Source: Fervidobacterium pennivorans (GTDB taxonomy: Bacteria > Thermotogota > Thermotogae > Thermotogales > Fervidobacteriaceae). Taken from it: a stretch of DNA of 64,000 nt. The translations under genes were made by a program, and so were the position numbers. The DNA is taken from positions 558,001-622,000 of the forward strand of contig NZ_CP011393.1 of assembly GCF_001644665.1 (NCBI RefSeq), written 5' to 3'. How positions within the stretch are numbered: the first letter of the stretch is position 1; the number at the start of each line of letters is the position of its first letter. Below, one piece after another: positions 49,000 to 57,163 of the stretch. Below the pieces are notes generated by a model. The model saw only the letters and a list, made by a program, of their open reading frames with translations. It ran no database searches and was not told the DNA's origin.

Positions 49000-49286
49000 C
49001 TTGTGGTGCTATTGGGTCCGTGGTTTTTACACCAGACATAGTTGAAGAAACTGTGAGATATTATTTCGAACACGTGCCCCAGTTATGGGGTTACTACGGT
49101 TTTAAGGATGCTTTCAATTTAGACAGAGATTGGGTGTCAAGAATTTACATTGGTATAGACAAAGGTATAGAACTGCTAATGATCGAAAATTACAAGACAG
49201 GTCTACTTTGGGACATCACAATGAGAAACAAATATATCAAAGATGGATTGCAAAAGTTAAGTTTTCATCAAACTAACAAGGAATAA
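48981..49286 (+). pseudogene. C-terminal fragment of a glucoamylase-like protein (PF10091)
   Basis: About 100 codons match the C-terminal end of the 'Glycoamylase' domain: YGTVPPCGAIGSVVFTP, PQLWGYYGFKDAFNLDRDWV, IGIDKGIELLMIENYKTGL. Full proteins of this family are 400 aa or longer. There is no ribosome binding site or start at the proper place, and the upstream sequence belongs to the opposite-strand glycosidase remnant. It is a dead 3' fragment. Confidence 0.8.
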
Positions 49287-49287
49287 A

Positions 49288-49325
49288 AGAAGAGCGCCCC
49301 ATTATATATAGGGGCGACTTCTTTA
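49288..49325 (+). terminator. Terminator retained from the glucoamylase-like gene
   Basis: A CGCCCC/GGGGCG stem (49295-49316), extended by AAGAAG/CTTCTT on both sides, follows the fragment immediately and may act in both directions. Confidence 0.75.
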
Positions 49326-49349
49326 ATGTTCTCGCTTTTTCACTTTCCT

Positions 49350-49372
49350 GGGAGGGGAAGGGGGTACTGGGG
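49350..49372 (+). other. Putative G-quadruplex motif
   Basis: Four G runs with short loops (GGG-A-GGGG-AA-GGGGG-TACT-GGGG) lie in the spacer between convergent 3' ends. Such a tract is exceptional in this AT-rich window. No function is known. Confidence 0.5.
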
Positions 49373-49402
49373 TTTCAACGGATCGGCTGTTAATTATTCT
49401 TT

Positions 49403-49678
49403 TTATTCTTTTTCTTCAAGTATACTTCTCATCTTTCTGTATTCTTCTTCACTTATCTCACCTTTTACGAAACGTTCTTTGAGAATTTCAATAGCATTGT
49501 CCTTTTTTCTTAAAAGGTTAGACTTTGCAAAAAACAGTTTATAAATTACAAAAACTGCAATAAGAAAGAGTCCAAATGATATTATAGGTCTAAGCCACCA
49601 AAGGGTGTTGTATAGCCAACCTCCAAAACCTGCTCTACATCCAGATACTAACCAAGGACCAAAACCATAAAATCTCAT
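49403..49678 (-). CDS. Small membrane protein with C-terminal SHOCT domain
   Basis: A 91-aa protein: an N-terminal Gly/Trp-rich segment, one transmembrane helix (PIISFGLFLIAVFVIYKLFF), and a SHOCT domain (AIEILKERFVKGEISEEEYRKMRSILEE). SHOCT domains are short oligomerisation modules. ATG 49678 has GGTGGTG upstream. Confidence 0.88.
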   Translation of the reverse strand: MRFYGFGPWLVSGCRAGFGGWLYNTLWWLRPIISFGLFLIAVFVIYKLFFAKSNLLRKKDNAIEILKERFVKGEISEEEYRKMRSILEEKE

Positions 49679-49768
49679 CAGAAATCACCACCATCCTCTC
49701 AACATTTTCTAAATATTGTTGCTTTTTCATCTCGACGGTTAAATTATATCTTTATATTCTTAGAAAAT

Positions 49769-49815
49769 CCTTAGAAAATCCTTAGAATTGCAAGGGATTT
49801 TTCTAAGGTTTTTTT
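49769..49815 (+). terminator. Terminator-like hairpin without an obvious upstream gene
   Basis: CCTTAGAAAATCC pairs with GGGATTTTTCTAAGG (49769-49808) and is followed by seven T. The plus strand upstream holds no gene, so it may end a small RNA or act as a leader element of the lipoprotein gene at 49,964. The left arm is repeated in tandem (TTAGAAAATCC at 49760-49782). Confidence 0.45.
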
Positions 49816-49963
49816 AAGCATTTTAAGTTATTTTATTTGTGTAGGAGTATTTGTAAGATCCTTTAAACTGCGTTATAACATGTTCTGATTGTCGTATATA
49901 ACTTCGGTCTATTTGAAAAGGTTTTTATATGGTACAACACTTGCATAAGGAGGTGGCGGAGTT

Positions 49964-50902
49964 ATGAAAAAGGTATTCTTCGTGTTTGTATTGAGTGTCA
50001 TAGTATTGGTACTTTTTAGTTGCAGCCAACTAAACTTGTTTGAACCAAGAAAGTCGGCGGTATCTGTTGTGCTTTCTTCCGGAGTTGACGGCGACGGCGA
50101 CACCGTAAAGCCGCAAGAATATTCATCAGTGAACTTGCAAGGCATCTACAGAGAACAAGCTCCATGGGTAAAAGATATTCAACATTTATACGTTAAAGTT
50201 TCGAAATTCTCTTACAAATATTCAACAGGACCTGGTGCTGGAAAATGGGCCACACCAACAGTTGTTGATAAAGAAGTGGACCTTGTGAACTTAACTGACG
50301 AAGCAACTTGGTTAACTTTTGATATTCCAAATGGAGCGGTTATAGTTGCACTCGGTTTTGAAGTTGAGCAGGCAACAATAACAATAAATGGTTCGAATTT
50401 TCATGTGAACATTCCTTCAGAGAAGGCAAAAATAGTGATTCCAAATCTCAACTGGCAAGTAAAAACCGATGAGTCACAGATAGTCCTTGCGATCGATTGG
50501 ACAAGGAGTATCATTAAGATAGGTCCAGAAAGCTACATGCTTGTCCCAAGGGTCGCGTATCGTTGGCGTGGAGAATTGAAGAAGTTGTGGGCGATTTACG
50601 GAGACATACTGATTAACGATGCAACACCAACTGTCCCATTGCTTATCGGTTTGTTCGAAGGAACGGACACAACAGCTACACCAACAGTGCTAAAAATGAG
50701 AAGACCACGAGATGATGCTTACTTCTGGCTCGGAAAACATCCAGCTGGAACGTATACTGTAGTAGTTTGGGATAATGTTACATGGTATTGGGATGGAGAT
50801 AGATACAGTATTGAAGGAAGAAAGGCAACTGAAACAACATTTGAACATGGTAAAACAACAGCAAATACAGAGTTGCATTTGAGATATTCGACTAGTGAGT
50901 AA
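49964..50902 (+). CDS. Lipoprotein with DUF4382-like N-terminal domain
   Basis: A 312-aa exported lipoprotein. The signal peptide ends in the lipobox VLFSC with Cys20. The first domain resembles DUF4382 (IQHLYVKVSKFSY, VDLVNLTDEATWLTFDIPNG), an immunoglobulin-like beta domain of surface proteins. The remainder, with many aromatic strands (PAGTYTVVVWDNVTWYWDGD), is not recognised. It is probably attached to the cell envelope facing outwards. ATG 49964 has GGAGGTGG upstream. Confidence 0.75.
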   Translation: MKKVFFVFVLSVIVLVLFSCSQLNLFEPRKSAVSVVLSSGVDGDGDTVKPQEYSSVNLQGIYREQAPWVKDIQHLYVKVSKFSYKYSTGPGAGKWATPTVVDKEVDLVNLTDEATWLTFDIPNGAVIVALGFEVEQATITINGSNFHVNIPSEKAKIVIPNLNWQVKTDESQIVLAIDWTRSIIKIGPESYMLVPRVAYRWRGELKKLWAIYGDILINDATPTVPLLIGLFEGTDTTATPTVLKMRRPRDDAYFWLGKHPAGTYTVVVWDNVTWYWDGDRYSIEGRKATETTFEHGKTTANTELHLRYSTSE

Positions 50903-50969
50903 GGTGGCAGGAAAATCAAAAACACCAAACAACCCCCCGACTCTAACGAGCCGCAGGTTATTTCTTTCT

Positions 50970-52514
50970 TTAATCTTTTTGTGTTAGGGCATGTTTTAAT
51001 TTCCGATAATAATTCGTCGTTAGGATAATCAATGCAATTATGGAACCGATGAACGTTAGCCAAATAGCGTAGAACTTCCAAGTAGTCAGATTAGGTCTTG
51101 CCAAAATTATGGTCAACGTTAAAAGCAGACCAAAAGATAATCCCAACACAATACCCTCTATTAGGAATGTTGCTTTCAAAGAAAAAGGATTGTTTTTGGT
51201 CTTACCTGGGTCAACAATACTGTAGTACGAACCTATCAATGCACTTAACGCGAAAATTGCAAGTGATAAAGGAAAGAGAAACAGGCTATTTTTTTCAAAC
51301 TTTCCGAAAGCATAAGAGATGAAAGCCACTATAATCAACAAGCCTTCGTTTAAGATAATTGGTATTGCCAGTTTTGGAGTTATTATCGTTCGTATGGTTA
51401 CTGGGAAGGTACGTAATATCTCTCTGTACTCAAAATCGTTCTTAGTCAATAATCCTGCTTCAATAGCACAGTAAAGAGAAGCAATGGCTAAAAATGGAAT
51501 AGCGGCGTTCATTGAAGAACCACCAACAAAAAGCATGAATAGAGAAAATATAGCAGGATAGAATATGAGGAATACAAATTGCTCGCTACGTGATAGAAGT
51601 TTCAAATCTTTCCACAAAAACCCTCCAAACTTTGAAGCGTATGTTTTTTGACTGACGACAACTTCATTCGATTTGTTGTTTCCTTTCTTGGTTTGCGTGT
51701 TTTCGTAAACAACGCGTCCGGCGAAATACCAAAATGAATGCAAAAAGGCACCTGTTAAGATGATTACATAAATCAAAAACAAAAGGTCATCAGAATAAGA
51801 CCAGTTGAACGGGTTATATTTTGACGTAGTAAAAGCCACAAATTTTACAAACCGCGCATTTTGCCCAAGTAGTTCTACATTCACATCTTGAATGTAAACG
51901 AAGAATAGGTAAACAACAACAAGCAGAAGCACAATTACAGCATTCAACACTCTAACAAACCGTTTTGAACTGATTCCTCCACTCAATACTGATAAAAGCG
52001 CTGACAGTGACGTCAAAAAAGCAATGTGGAGTAATGTTCGAAGGATGAAACCAACGATGTTAGTTCTAACCACCAGTAAAAATCCAAGAACTGTAGATAC
52101 AAAAAAACCTAATGTAAAGAGCTGATTAGCAAGGGTTACGACTAAGTTATATACGGCGAGCACGCTCCGTCTTATTGGCATCGTGAGAAGTAGTTCCATT
52201 TCGTCACTTCTTGAGAAAGCATGCATACCAGTTCCAACAAACCCCACAACATAAAAGAGCGAAAAAATGGACATCGAGGCGATAAAAAACGACTCAGCAA
52301 CATCCGGATAATTTGTCAACAGCTTGTAGATATTGTAGTTGGAAATCGTCAAAAATACAGCCATGGGAAGAATAGAACTAAACATAAGTAAGATGTATCG
52401 CAAGGCGTAATTTGGTTCTTTTGAACTTGTAATCCTCTTTCTTTTAGTTTTTACCGTGTTTTGCGGATTTAAAGAAAGCCCAAGATACTTGAATAGAATC
52501 CTAAGTTCTCCCAT
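50970..52514 (-). CDS. ABC exporter permease (large ABC-2-like membrane subunit)
   Basis: A 514-aa membrane protein with about 12 hydrophobic helices in two halves. The second half repeats an ABC-2-type coupling region (GFLWKDLKLLSRSEQFVFL), and the first has SRSDEMELLLTMPIRRSVLAVYN. It pairs with the ATPase 45 nt upstream. The substrate is unknown. ATG 52514 has GAGGGAT upstream. Confidence 0.82.
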   Translation of the reverse strand: MGELRILFKYLGLSLNPQNTVKTKRKRITSSKEPNYALRYILLMFSSILPMAVFLTISNYNIYKLLTNYPDVAESFFIASMSIFSLFYVVGFVGTGMHAFSRSDEMELLLTMPIRRSVLAVYNLVVTLANQLFTLGFFVSTVLGFLLVVRTNIVGFILRTLLHIAFLTSLSALLSVLSGGISSKRFVRVLNAVIVLLLVVVYLFFVYIQDVNVELLGQNARFVKFVAFTTSKYNPFNWSYSDDLLFLIYVIILTGAFLHSFWYFAGRVVYENTQTKKGNNKSNEVVVSQKTYASKFGGFLWKDLKLLSRSEQFVFLIFYPAIFSLFMLFVGGSSMNAAIPFLAIASLYCAIEAGLLTKNDFEYREILRTFPVTIRTIITPKLAIPIILNEGLLIIVAFISYAFGKFEKNSLFLFPLSLAIFALSALIGSYYSIVDPGKTKNNPFSLKATFLIEGIVLGLSFGLLLTLTIILARPNLTTWKFYAIWLTFIGSIIALIILTTNYYRKLKHALTQKD

Positions 52515-52559
52515 AGTCTTATCCCTCGTTCTTTAAAATTGTATGATTGCAATATGTAA

Positions 52560-53312
52560 TTACAGGTTTTCTACAATGTCTCTAATGTCTTCGGTTGCTG
52601 TAAGCGAAAGGAAGATATCTTCAAGTGATTTTCCATGTTTCTCTTTCAACTCGGCGACGTAGCTTTCAGCAATAATCTGCCCTTTATTGATAATGGCAAC
52701 TCGATCGCACATCTTTTCTGCTATCTCGAGTATGTGAGTCGTCATGAATATCGTTGTTCCTTCGTCTGCATATTTTCGAAGTAATTCTTTCAATATCTTT
52801 GCGCTTCTTGCATCAAGTCCAACGGTTGGTTCATCTAAGAAAAGAACTTCGGGTTTTCTCATGAGTACGGAAATGAGCATTAATTTTTGTTTCATTCCGT
52901 GAGACATCTCACCAACAAATTTCGAGAGGTAATCTACACCAAAGGCATTACATAATTCTTCTATACGGTTTTTCAATTCTTGCTTGTTCAATCTGTAAAT
53001 TGCGATAACGAAGTCTAAAAATTCGTAACCTTTTAGATGTTCATATATCTTAGGTTCATCCGGAACCACGCCTATTTTTCTTTTTATCTCGGTTTCGTGG
53101 TCCTTCATATCAAGCCCAAGTATTTCTACCTTTCCGCTTGTTGGTTTCAAAACCCCCGTTAGCATTCTTATGGTAGTTGTCTTTCCTGCACCGTTTGGTC
53201 CAAGAAATCCAAATATTTCACCACGGTTAACACTTAAGTTCACATTATCCACGGCTGTAAAATCGCCGAATTTTTTTGTGAGTCCTAAGGCTTTGATAGT
53301 AATATTCTCCAT
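52560..53312 (-). CDS. ABC transporter ATP-binding protein
   Basis: A 250-aa ATPase with Walker A GPNGAGKTT, a divergent signature MSHGMKQKL (typical of CcmA/NatA-like exporters), Walker B VLFLDEPTVGLD, and H-loop TTHILE. It works with the large permease downstream. ATG 53312 has GAGAGGAG upstream. It lies 83 nt after ribH and may be a separate transcript. Confidence 0.92.
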   Translation of the reverse strand: MENITIKALGLTKKFGDFTAVDNVNLSVNRGEIFGFLGPNGAGKTTTIRMLTGVLKPTSGKVEILGLDMKDHETEIKRKIGVVPDEPKIYEHLKGYEFLDFVIAIYRLNKQELKNRIEELCNAFGVDYLSKFVGEMSHGMKQKLMLISVLMRKPEVLFLDEPTVGLDARSAKILKELLRKYADEGTTIFMTTHILEIAEKMCDRVAIINKGQIIAESYVAELKEKHGKSLEDIFLSLTATEDIRDIVENL

Positions 53313-53395
53313 GTCTGAGCATCTCCTCTCGTTTATTTACGCAAGGGTTTCGATTAACCTTCAAGTTCACAGAAGAGTTAGAACATATCATATTT

Positions 53396-53917
53396 TTATT
53401 TTATCACAGAAGATTTTGAGCTGTCTAATACTCTTTTCAAATTAGCCATTTCCAATGCAGCCAAGGCAGCCTCAAAACCTTTGTTACCGCTCTTGATTCC
53501 TGCCCTATTCAATGCTTGTTCCACAGTTTCTGTTGTTAGAACACCGAAAGTTATAGGGATTTTTGATATTGAATTGAAATGTGCAACAGCTTTTCCTATC
53601 TCGTTAGCAACTATGTTGAAGTGGTATGTTTCACCTTGTATGACAGCTCCTAGTACGATGATAGCATCGAATTTGTCGGAGTGGAAGTTAATCAGATGGT
53701 TAAGTACAAATACAACTTCCATACTTCCTGGAACACGTACTATCGTGATGTCCTCTTCTCTGACGTTGTGCCTTATCAAACAGTCTATCGCTCCTTCAAG
53801 GAGTCTTTCTGTTACTGAGCTGTTGAACCTTGGAACAATGATGGCAAACTTCAAACCACTCCCGTCGTACGTACCTTCTTGGATTTTAAGTCTTAGTTGT
53901 GCGGTTTTACCTTCCAT
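53396..53917 (-). CDS. ribH: 6,7-dimethyl-8-ribityllumazine synthase
   Basis: A 173-aa enzyme joining DHBP and the ribityl-uracil. It has FAIIVPRFNSSVTERLLEGA, VRVPGSMEVVF, LGAVIQGETYHFN with the catalytic His, and PITFGVLTTETVEQA. It is the last gene of the rib operon. The C-terminal tail is slightly extended. Confidence 0.96.
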   Translation of the reverse strand: MEGKTAQLRLKIQEGTYDGSGLKFAIIVPRFNSSVTERLLEGAIDCLIRHNVREEDITIVRVPGSMEVVFVLNHLINFHSDKFDAIIVLGAVIQGETYHFNIVANEIGKAVAHFNSISKIPITFGVLTTETVEQALNRAGIKSGNKGFEAALAALEMANLKRVLDSSKSSVIK

Positions 53918-53979
53918 AGGCTTTCGTTACCTCCTTTTCAATTTTCGATGTTTTTCATATTCAAAGCACATGTAAGTTC

Positions 53980-55161
53980 TTAAACCAAGCCTTCGATGTC
54001 TTTCAATAAGTGATTGAATCTTACCATCTTTGTTTTCAGGTAAAATTTGTTATGCTCCGTTACTCTACCAAACAGTCTCTCTGTTCTTTCTACGTGTACG
54101 CCGAAGTCCTCAAGTTGTTTAACTTTCTCTGGATTGTTTGTGAGTAATACTATCCTCTTTACACCAAGGGATTTTAATATCTGGTAGGCAGCAGTATAGT
54201 CGCGTTCGTCCGGTTTGAAACCAAGCGTAATGTTGGCCTCGTAAGTGTCCAATCCTTTGTCTTGCAAGTGGTAGGCGTTAATTTTATTGGTCAAACCTAT
54301 GCCTCTTCCTTCTTGTCTTAGATAAATCAATATTCCTCCATTTTCGGCTATCCTTTTTAATGCGCTTGAAAGCTGACTACCACAATCGCATCTTAGCGAA
54401 GAAAGCGTGTCACCTGTGAAACATTCAGAGTGAATGCGAACAAGAGGAATTGATTGGTCTGGCCATTTCTTTACAATTGCTACATGTTCCTTTCCATCTA
54501 GTCTGTTATCAAAAGCATAGATTTCAAATTCGCCGTATTCTGTTGGTAACCTTGCTGTGGATTTTACCTTTATGAGTTGTTCATGCTTTACGTATAATTT
54601 CCAAATCTGGTTTATAGTAAGAACCTTTAATTTGAATTGTTTAGCCAAGTGTTTCACGTACTCTAAATTGTGAGAGTCTCCATTTTCATCGAGAATTTCT
54701 ACAATGCAGCTGAAAGGTTTAAATCCTAACAATCTAACAAGCTCGACCGAAGACTCGCTGTGTCCACGCCGAGTGGTGAAACCTTTTGCACCTATTAACG
54801 TTACATGACCAGGGTATTTAAAGTCTTGAAGCGTTGTACTTTCGTCGGAGATTTTGTTACAAGTTATAGCTCTTTCGACTGTGCTTATACCTGTCCCAGA
54901 ACCCCAGTCAATGGGGACGAAATAATTAGCTCCGTAATTGGAAGGTAGTCTGAAAAATCCCCTTTTAAGAAGATTTTCTTCTGGACCGACGACACAGAAA
55001 AGACCTTTTCCATAACGTACAAAGAATTCGGTTATTTGTCTATTCATCAACTCTGCCGGGTAGACGAAATCCGCTTCAATTTCGCGTTCTTCGTCAACGA
55101 CAATCACAGGTTTACCATTTAAAAAGTCATCTCTGATAGATTGTATAAGTTCTTCATCCAT
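53980..55161 (-). CDS. ribBA: Bifunctional DHBP synthase/GTP cyclohydrolase II
   Basis: A 393-aa fusion. Residues 1-200 are the RibB domain (VVDEEREIEADFVYPAEL, GTGISTVERA, RRGHSESSVELVRLLG), somewhat diverged but with the metal-binding acids kept. Residues 205-393 are RibA with zinc ligands in ECFTGDTLSSLRCDCGSQL and YLRQEGRGIGLTNK. It starts both branches of riboflavin synthesis. ATG 55161 overlaps the end of ribE by 43 nt, with AAAGGGGTG upstream. Confidence 0.95.
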   Translation of the reverse strand: MDEELIQSIRDDFLNGKPVIVVDEEREIEADFVYPAELMNRQITEFFVRYGKGLFCVVGPEENLLKRGFFRLPSNYGANYFVPIDWGSGTGISTVERAITCNKISDESTTLQDFKYPGHVTLIGAKGFTTRRGHSESSVELVRLLGFKPFSCIVEILDENGDSHNLEYVKHLAKQFKLKVLTINQIWKLYVKHEQLIKVKSTARLPTEYGEFEIYAFDNRLDGKEHVAIVKKWPDQSIPLVRIHSECFTGDTLSSLRCDCGSQLSSALKRIAENGGILIYLRQEGRGIGLTNKINAYHLQDKGLDTYEANITLGFKPDERDYTAAYQILKSLGVKRIVLLTNNPEKVKQLEDFGVHVERTERLFGRVTEHNKFYLKTKMVRFNHLLKDIEGLV

Positions 55162-55730
55162 ATATCTAACACCCCTTTCATGTATCGTGCAAAAATATCG
55201 ATTTCATAATTTACAGGTGAACCTGGGACTAAGAACTTTAAGTTGGTTTTCTCGAGAGTGTGTGGAATTACTTGGACTGTGAATGTTTCATCGGATACAG
55301 ATGCTATTGTTAAGCTTACACCGTTGAGGGCTATGGAACCTTTTTGTGTAACTGCCCAGTATTCTCTTGGTTTTTTAAAAGTCATAAGCACAGAATTTTT
55401 CACATTTTGTTTTGAAAGGAAGATAATTGTTCCATCTACATGTCCTGTGACGTAATGACCAGATAGCGAATCTCCAACTCTTAACGCTCGTTCTAAGTTA
55501 AAATACTTTTCAAAACGCAGGTTTGTCTTATTCAAGGTTTCTACTCCGACATCAAAGTGTAGGTTTTCGTCAACCTTAACTACGGTTAAACATGCGCCGT
55601 TGACGGATATACTTTCACCAATGAAAACACACTGAGAACTATCCTTGGGATATCGCCAAGGGTTTTCAACAATCAACCTTTTACCATCGAAGTATCCTTT
55701 ACATACATGCTGGATAATTCCTGTGAACAT
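55119..55730 (-). CDS. ribE: Riboflavin synthase, alpha subunit
   Basis: A 203-aa enzyme dismutating lumazine to riboflavin. Two similar beta-barrels are marked by MFTGIIQ with SVNGACLTVV, and GHVDGT with ALNGVSLTIASV. ATG 55730 overlaps ribD by 58 nt. Confidence 0.95.
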   Translation of the reverse strand: MFTGIIQHVCKGYFDGKRLIVENPWRYPKDSSQCVFIGESISVNGACLTVVKVDENLHFDVGVETLNKTNLRFEKYFNLERALRVGDSLSGHYVTGHVDGTIIFLSKQNVKNSVLMTFKKPREYWAVTQKGSIALNGVSLTIASVSDETFTVQVIPHTLEKTNLKFLVPGSPVNYEIDIFARYMKGVLDIWMKNLYNLSEMTF

Positions 55731-56830
55731 TTCCTCATCACCACCATTAGTTCTTTTCTGTTCTTGGCAATTCTTATCTTTTGAATTTCAAAAGGTATTT
55801 CACTTTCCTCGATGGGTATGCTTAAATGTTGAAAAATTGATTTCCCTTTACCAAATATCTTGGTTGCGTAGAAACCGTATATTTCATCAGCATAAGGCAA
55901 AAATTGTGAAAATACAGAAGCACCACCCTCAATTAACACGGAATCGATACCTTCTCTTGCCAACTCTTTTAGGATGTTTTCTACAGATAGACTTTCTGGA
56001 GTCTTTACTTTTACGTACTCTGGAAGCTCGACGTTTTGATAATGCTTTGAGGAAAAAATAATAACCCTCCTTTGGTAATCAGGATTAAAAAGCTCAAACT
56101 TATCGGTGTCGGAAATAATTCTTTTTAAGACCCTCCCATTCTCATCTAGAACAACAACGTCCGGGTTTCTGAATTTCCTTTTGGGAAGCCTAACGTTGAG
56201 CATAGGATTATCCTTTAGAACAGTTTCAGCGCCAATTAAGACAGCTTTGTGAATACTTCTCAGTTTGTGCACTTCACTTCGTAGTTCTTGAGTAATCCAC
56301 TTTGAATTTGCAATCTTATCAGCAATCTTTCCATCAAGGGTGGAAGCGTATTTAAGTGTAACGTAGGGAAGACCGGTGGTAACGTATTTGAAGAAGAACT
56401 TTGCAACTTCTTTCGCTTCATTTTCCAAAACCCCAACCTTAACTTCGATTCCATTTTTCATTAGCTTTTTAATCCCATCTCCACTCACCGGATTAGGGTC
56501 CTTTGCTGCGATAACTACCCTTTTTATTCCACTTTCAATAATTGCATCAGTGCATGGCGGTGTTTTCCCGTAGTGGTCACAAGGTTCCAACGTTACATAC
56601 ATTGTTGCACCAGATACATCGAACCCATTCTTCTTGGCATCTAACAAAGCTTCTCTTTCGGCATGCAGAGCTCCAAAACGTGTGTGATACCCTTTCCCTA
56701 TTATGTTTCCGCCTTTTACGATTACCGCTCCAACAGGAGGATTAGAGTTGACAAAACCAAGCCCTTTTTTAGCTAATCTTAAAGCTATTTTCATATAAAA
56801 CTCATCATTAGGCACTCCAAGCTTATTCAT
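55673..56830 (-). CDS. ribD: Bifunctional riboflavin deaminase/reductase RibD
   Basis: A 385-aa protein. The N-terminal deaminase has zinc ligands HAERE and PCDHYGKTPPC. The C-terminal reductase has KYASTLDGKIA, VLIGAETVLKDNPMLNVR and VLIEGGASVFSQFL. It is the first gene after the FMN riboswitch. ATG 56830 has AGGAGGGA upstream. Confidence 0.96.
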   Translation of the reverse strand: MNKLGVPNDEFYMKIALRLAKKGLGFVNSNPPVGAVIVKGGNIIGKGYHTRFGALHAEREALLDAKKNGFDVSGATMYVTLEPCDHYGKTPPCTDAIIESGIKRVVIAAKDPNPVSGDGIKKLMKNGIEVKVGVLENEAKEVAKFFFKYVTTGLPYVTLKYASTLDGKIADKIANSKWITQELRSEVHKLRSIHKAVLIGAETVLKDNPMLNVRLPKRKFRNPDVVVLDENGRVLKRIISDTDKFELFNPDYQRRVIIFSSKHYQNVELPEYVKVKTPESLSVENILKELAREGIDSVLIEGGASVFSQFLPYADEIYGFYATKIFGKGKSIFQHLSIPIEESEIPFEIQKIRIAKNRKELMVVMRKCSQELSSMYVKDTSMVKG

Positions 56831-56849
56831 GGGACTCCCTCCTGGTTTT

Positions 56850-56896
56850 ACTAAAATCTATAAAATAAAAAGCCCCGAGAAAATCTCTCGGGGCTT
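56850..56896 (-). terminator. Riboswitch-controlled terminator of the rib operon
   Basis: An AAGCCCCGAGA/TCTCGGGGCTT stem with a 5-nt loop (56870-56896) is followed on the minus strand by TTTTATTTTATAG. Its 5' arm, GCCCCGAGAG, is also perfectly complementary over 10 bp to the P1 strand of the FMN aptamer at 57064-57073. This gives a mutually exclusive antiterminator. Confidence 0.9.
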
Positions 56897-56951
56897 GAAT
56901 TTTCATTCACTAAAGGGTTAGATAAGTGTCGAAAGATGTTAACTTATCTAT

Positions 56952-57077
56952 CGTACTCTCTCCCATCCGGACTTTCACCGTCGGCTCCGGAATTTCACCG
57001 GATCAACCCTCTGTATTTATAGAGGGCTCGCGGGCTTTCACCGCCGGTCGGGAATTTCACCCTGCCCCGAGAGTACG
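56952..57077 (-). promoter_or_regulatory. FMN riboswitch (RFN element)
   Basis: The full RFN consensus is present on the minus strand: GGGGCAGGGTGAAATTCCCG, CCGGCGGTGAAAGCCCGCGA, GATCCGGTGAAATTCCGGAG, and CGACGGTGAAAGTCCGGATG. It is closed by a 9-bp P1 stem (56952-56960 with 57069-57077). FMN binding should favour the downstream terminator. Confidence 0.97.
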
Positions 57078-57106
57078 TAAAAGATTTAACTAACTTTCTT
57101 GTCTAT

Positions 57107-57135
57107 ATTTTACTTCGACAGTAATGATTAGTCAA
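57107..57135 (-). promoter_or_regulatory. Promoter of the rib operon
   Basis: TTGACT (57135-57130), a 17-bp spacer and TAAAAT (57112-57107), about 30 nt before the aptamer. Confidence 0.78.
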
Positions 57136-57163
57136 CTCTTATATTTGTTAGCTTGAAAATAAA

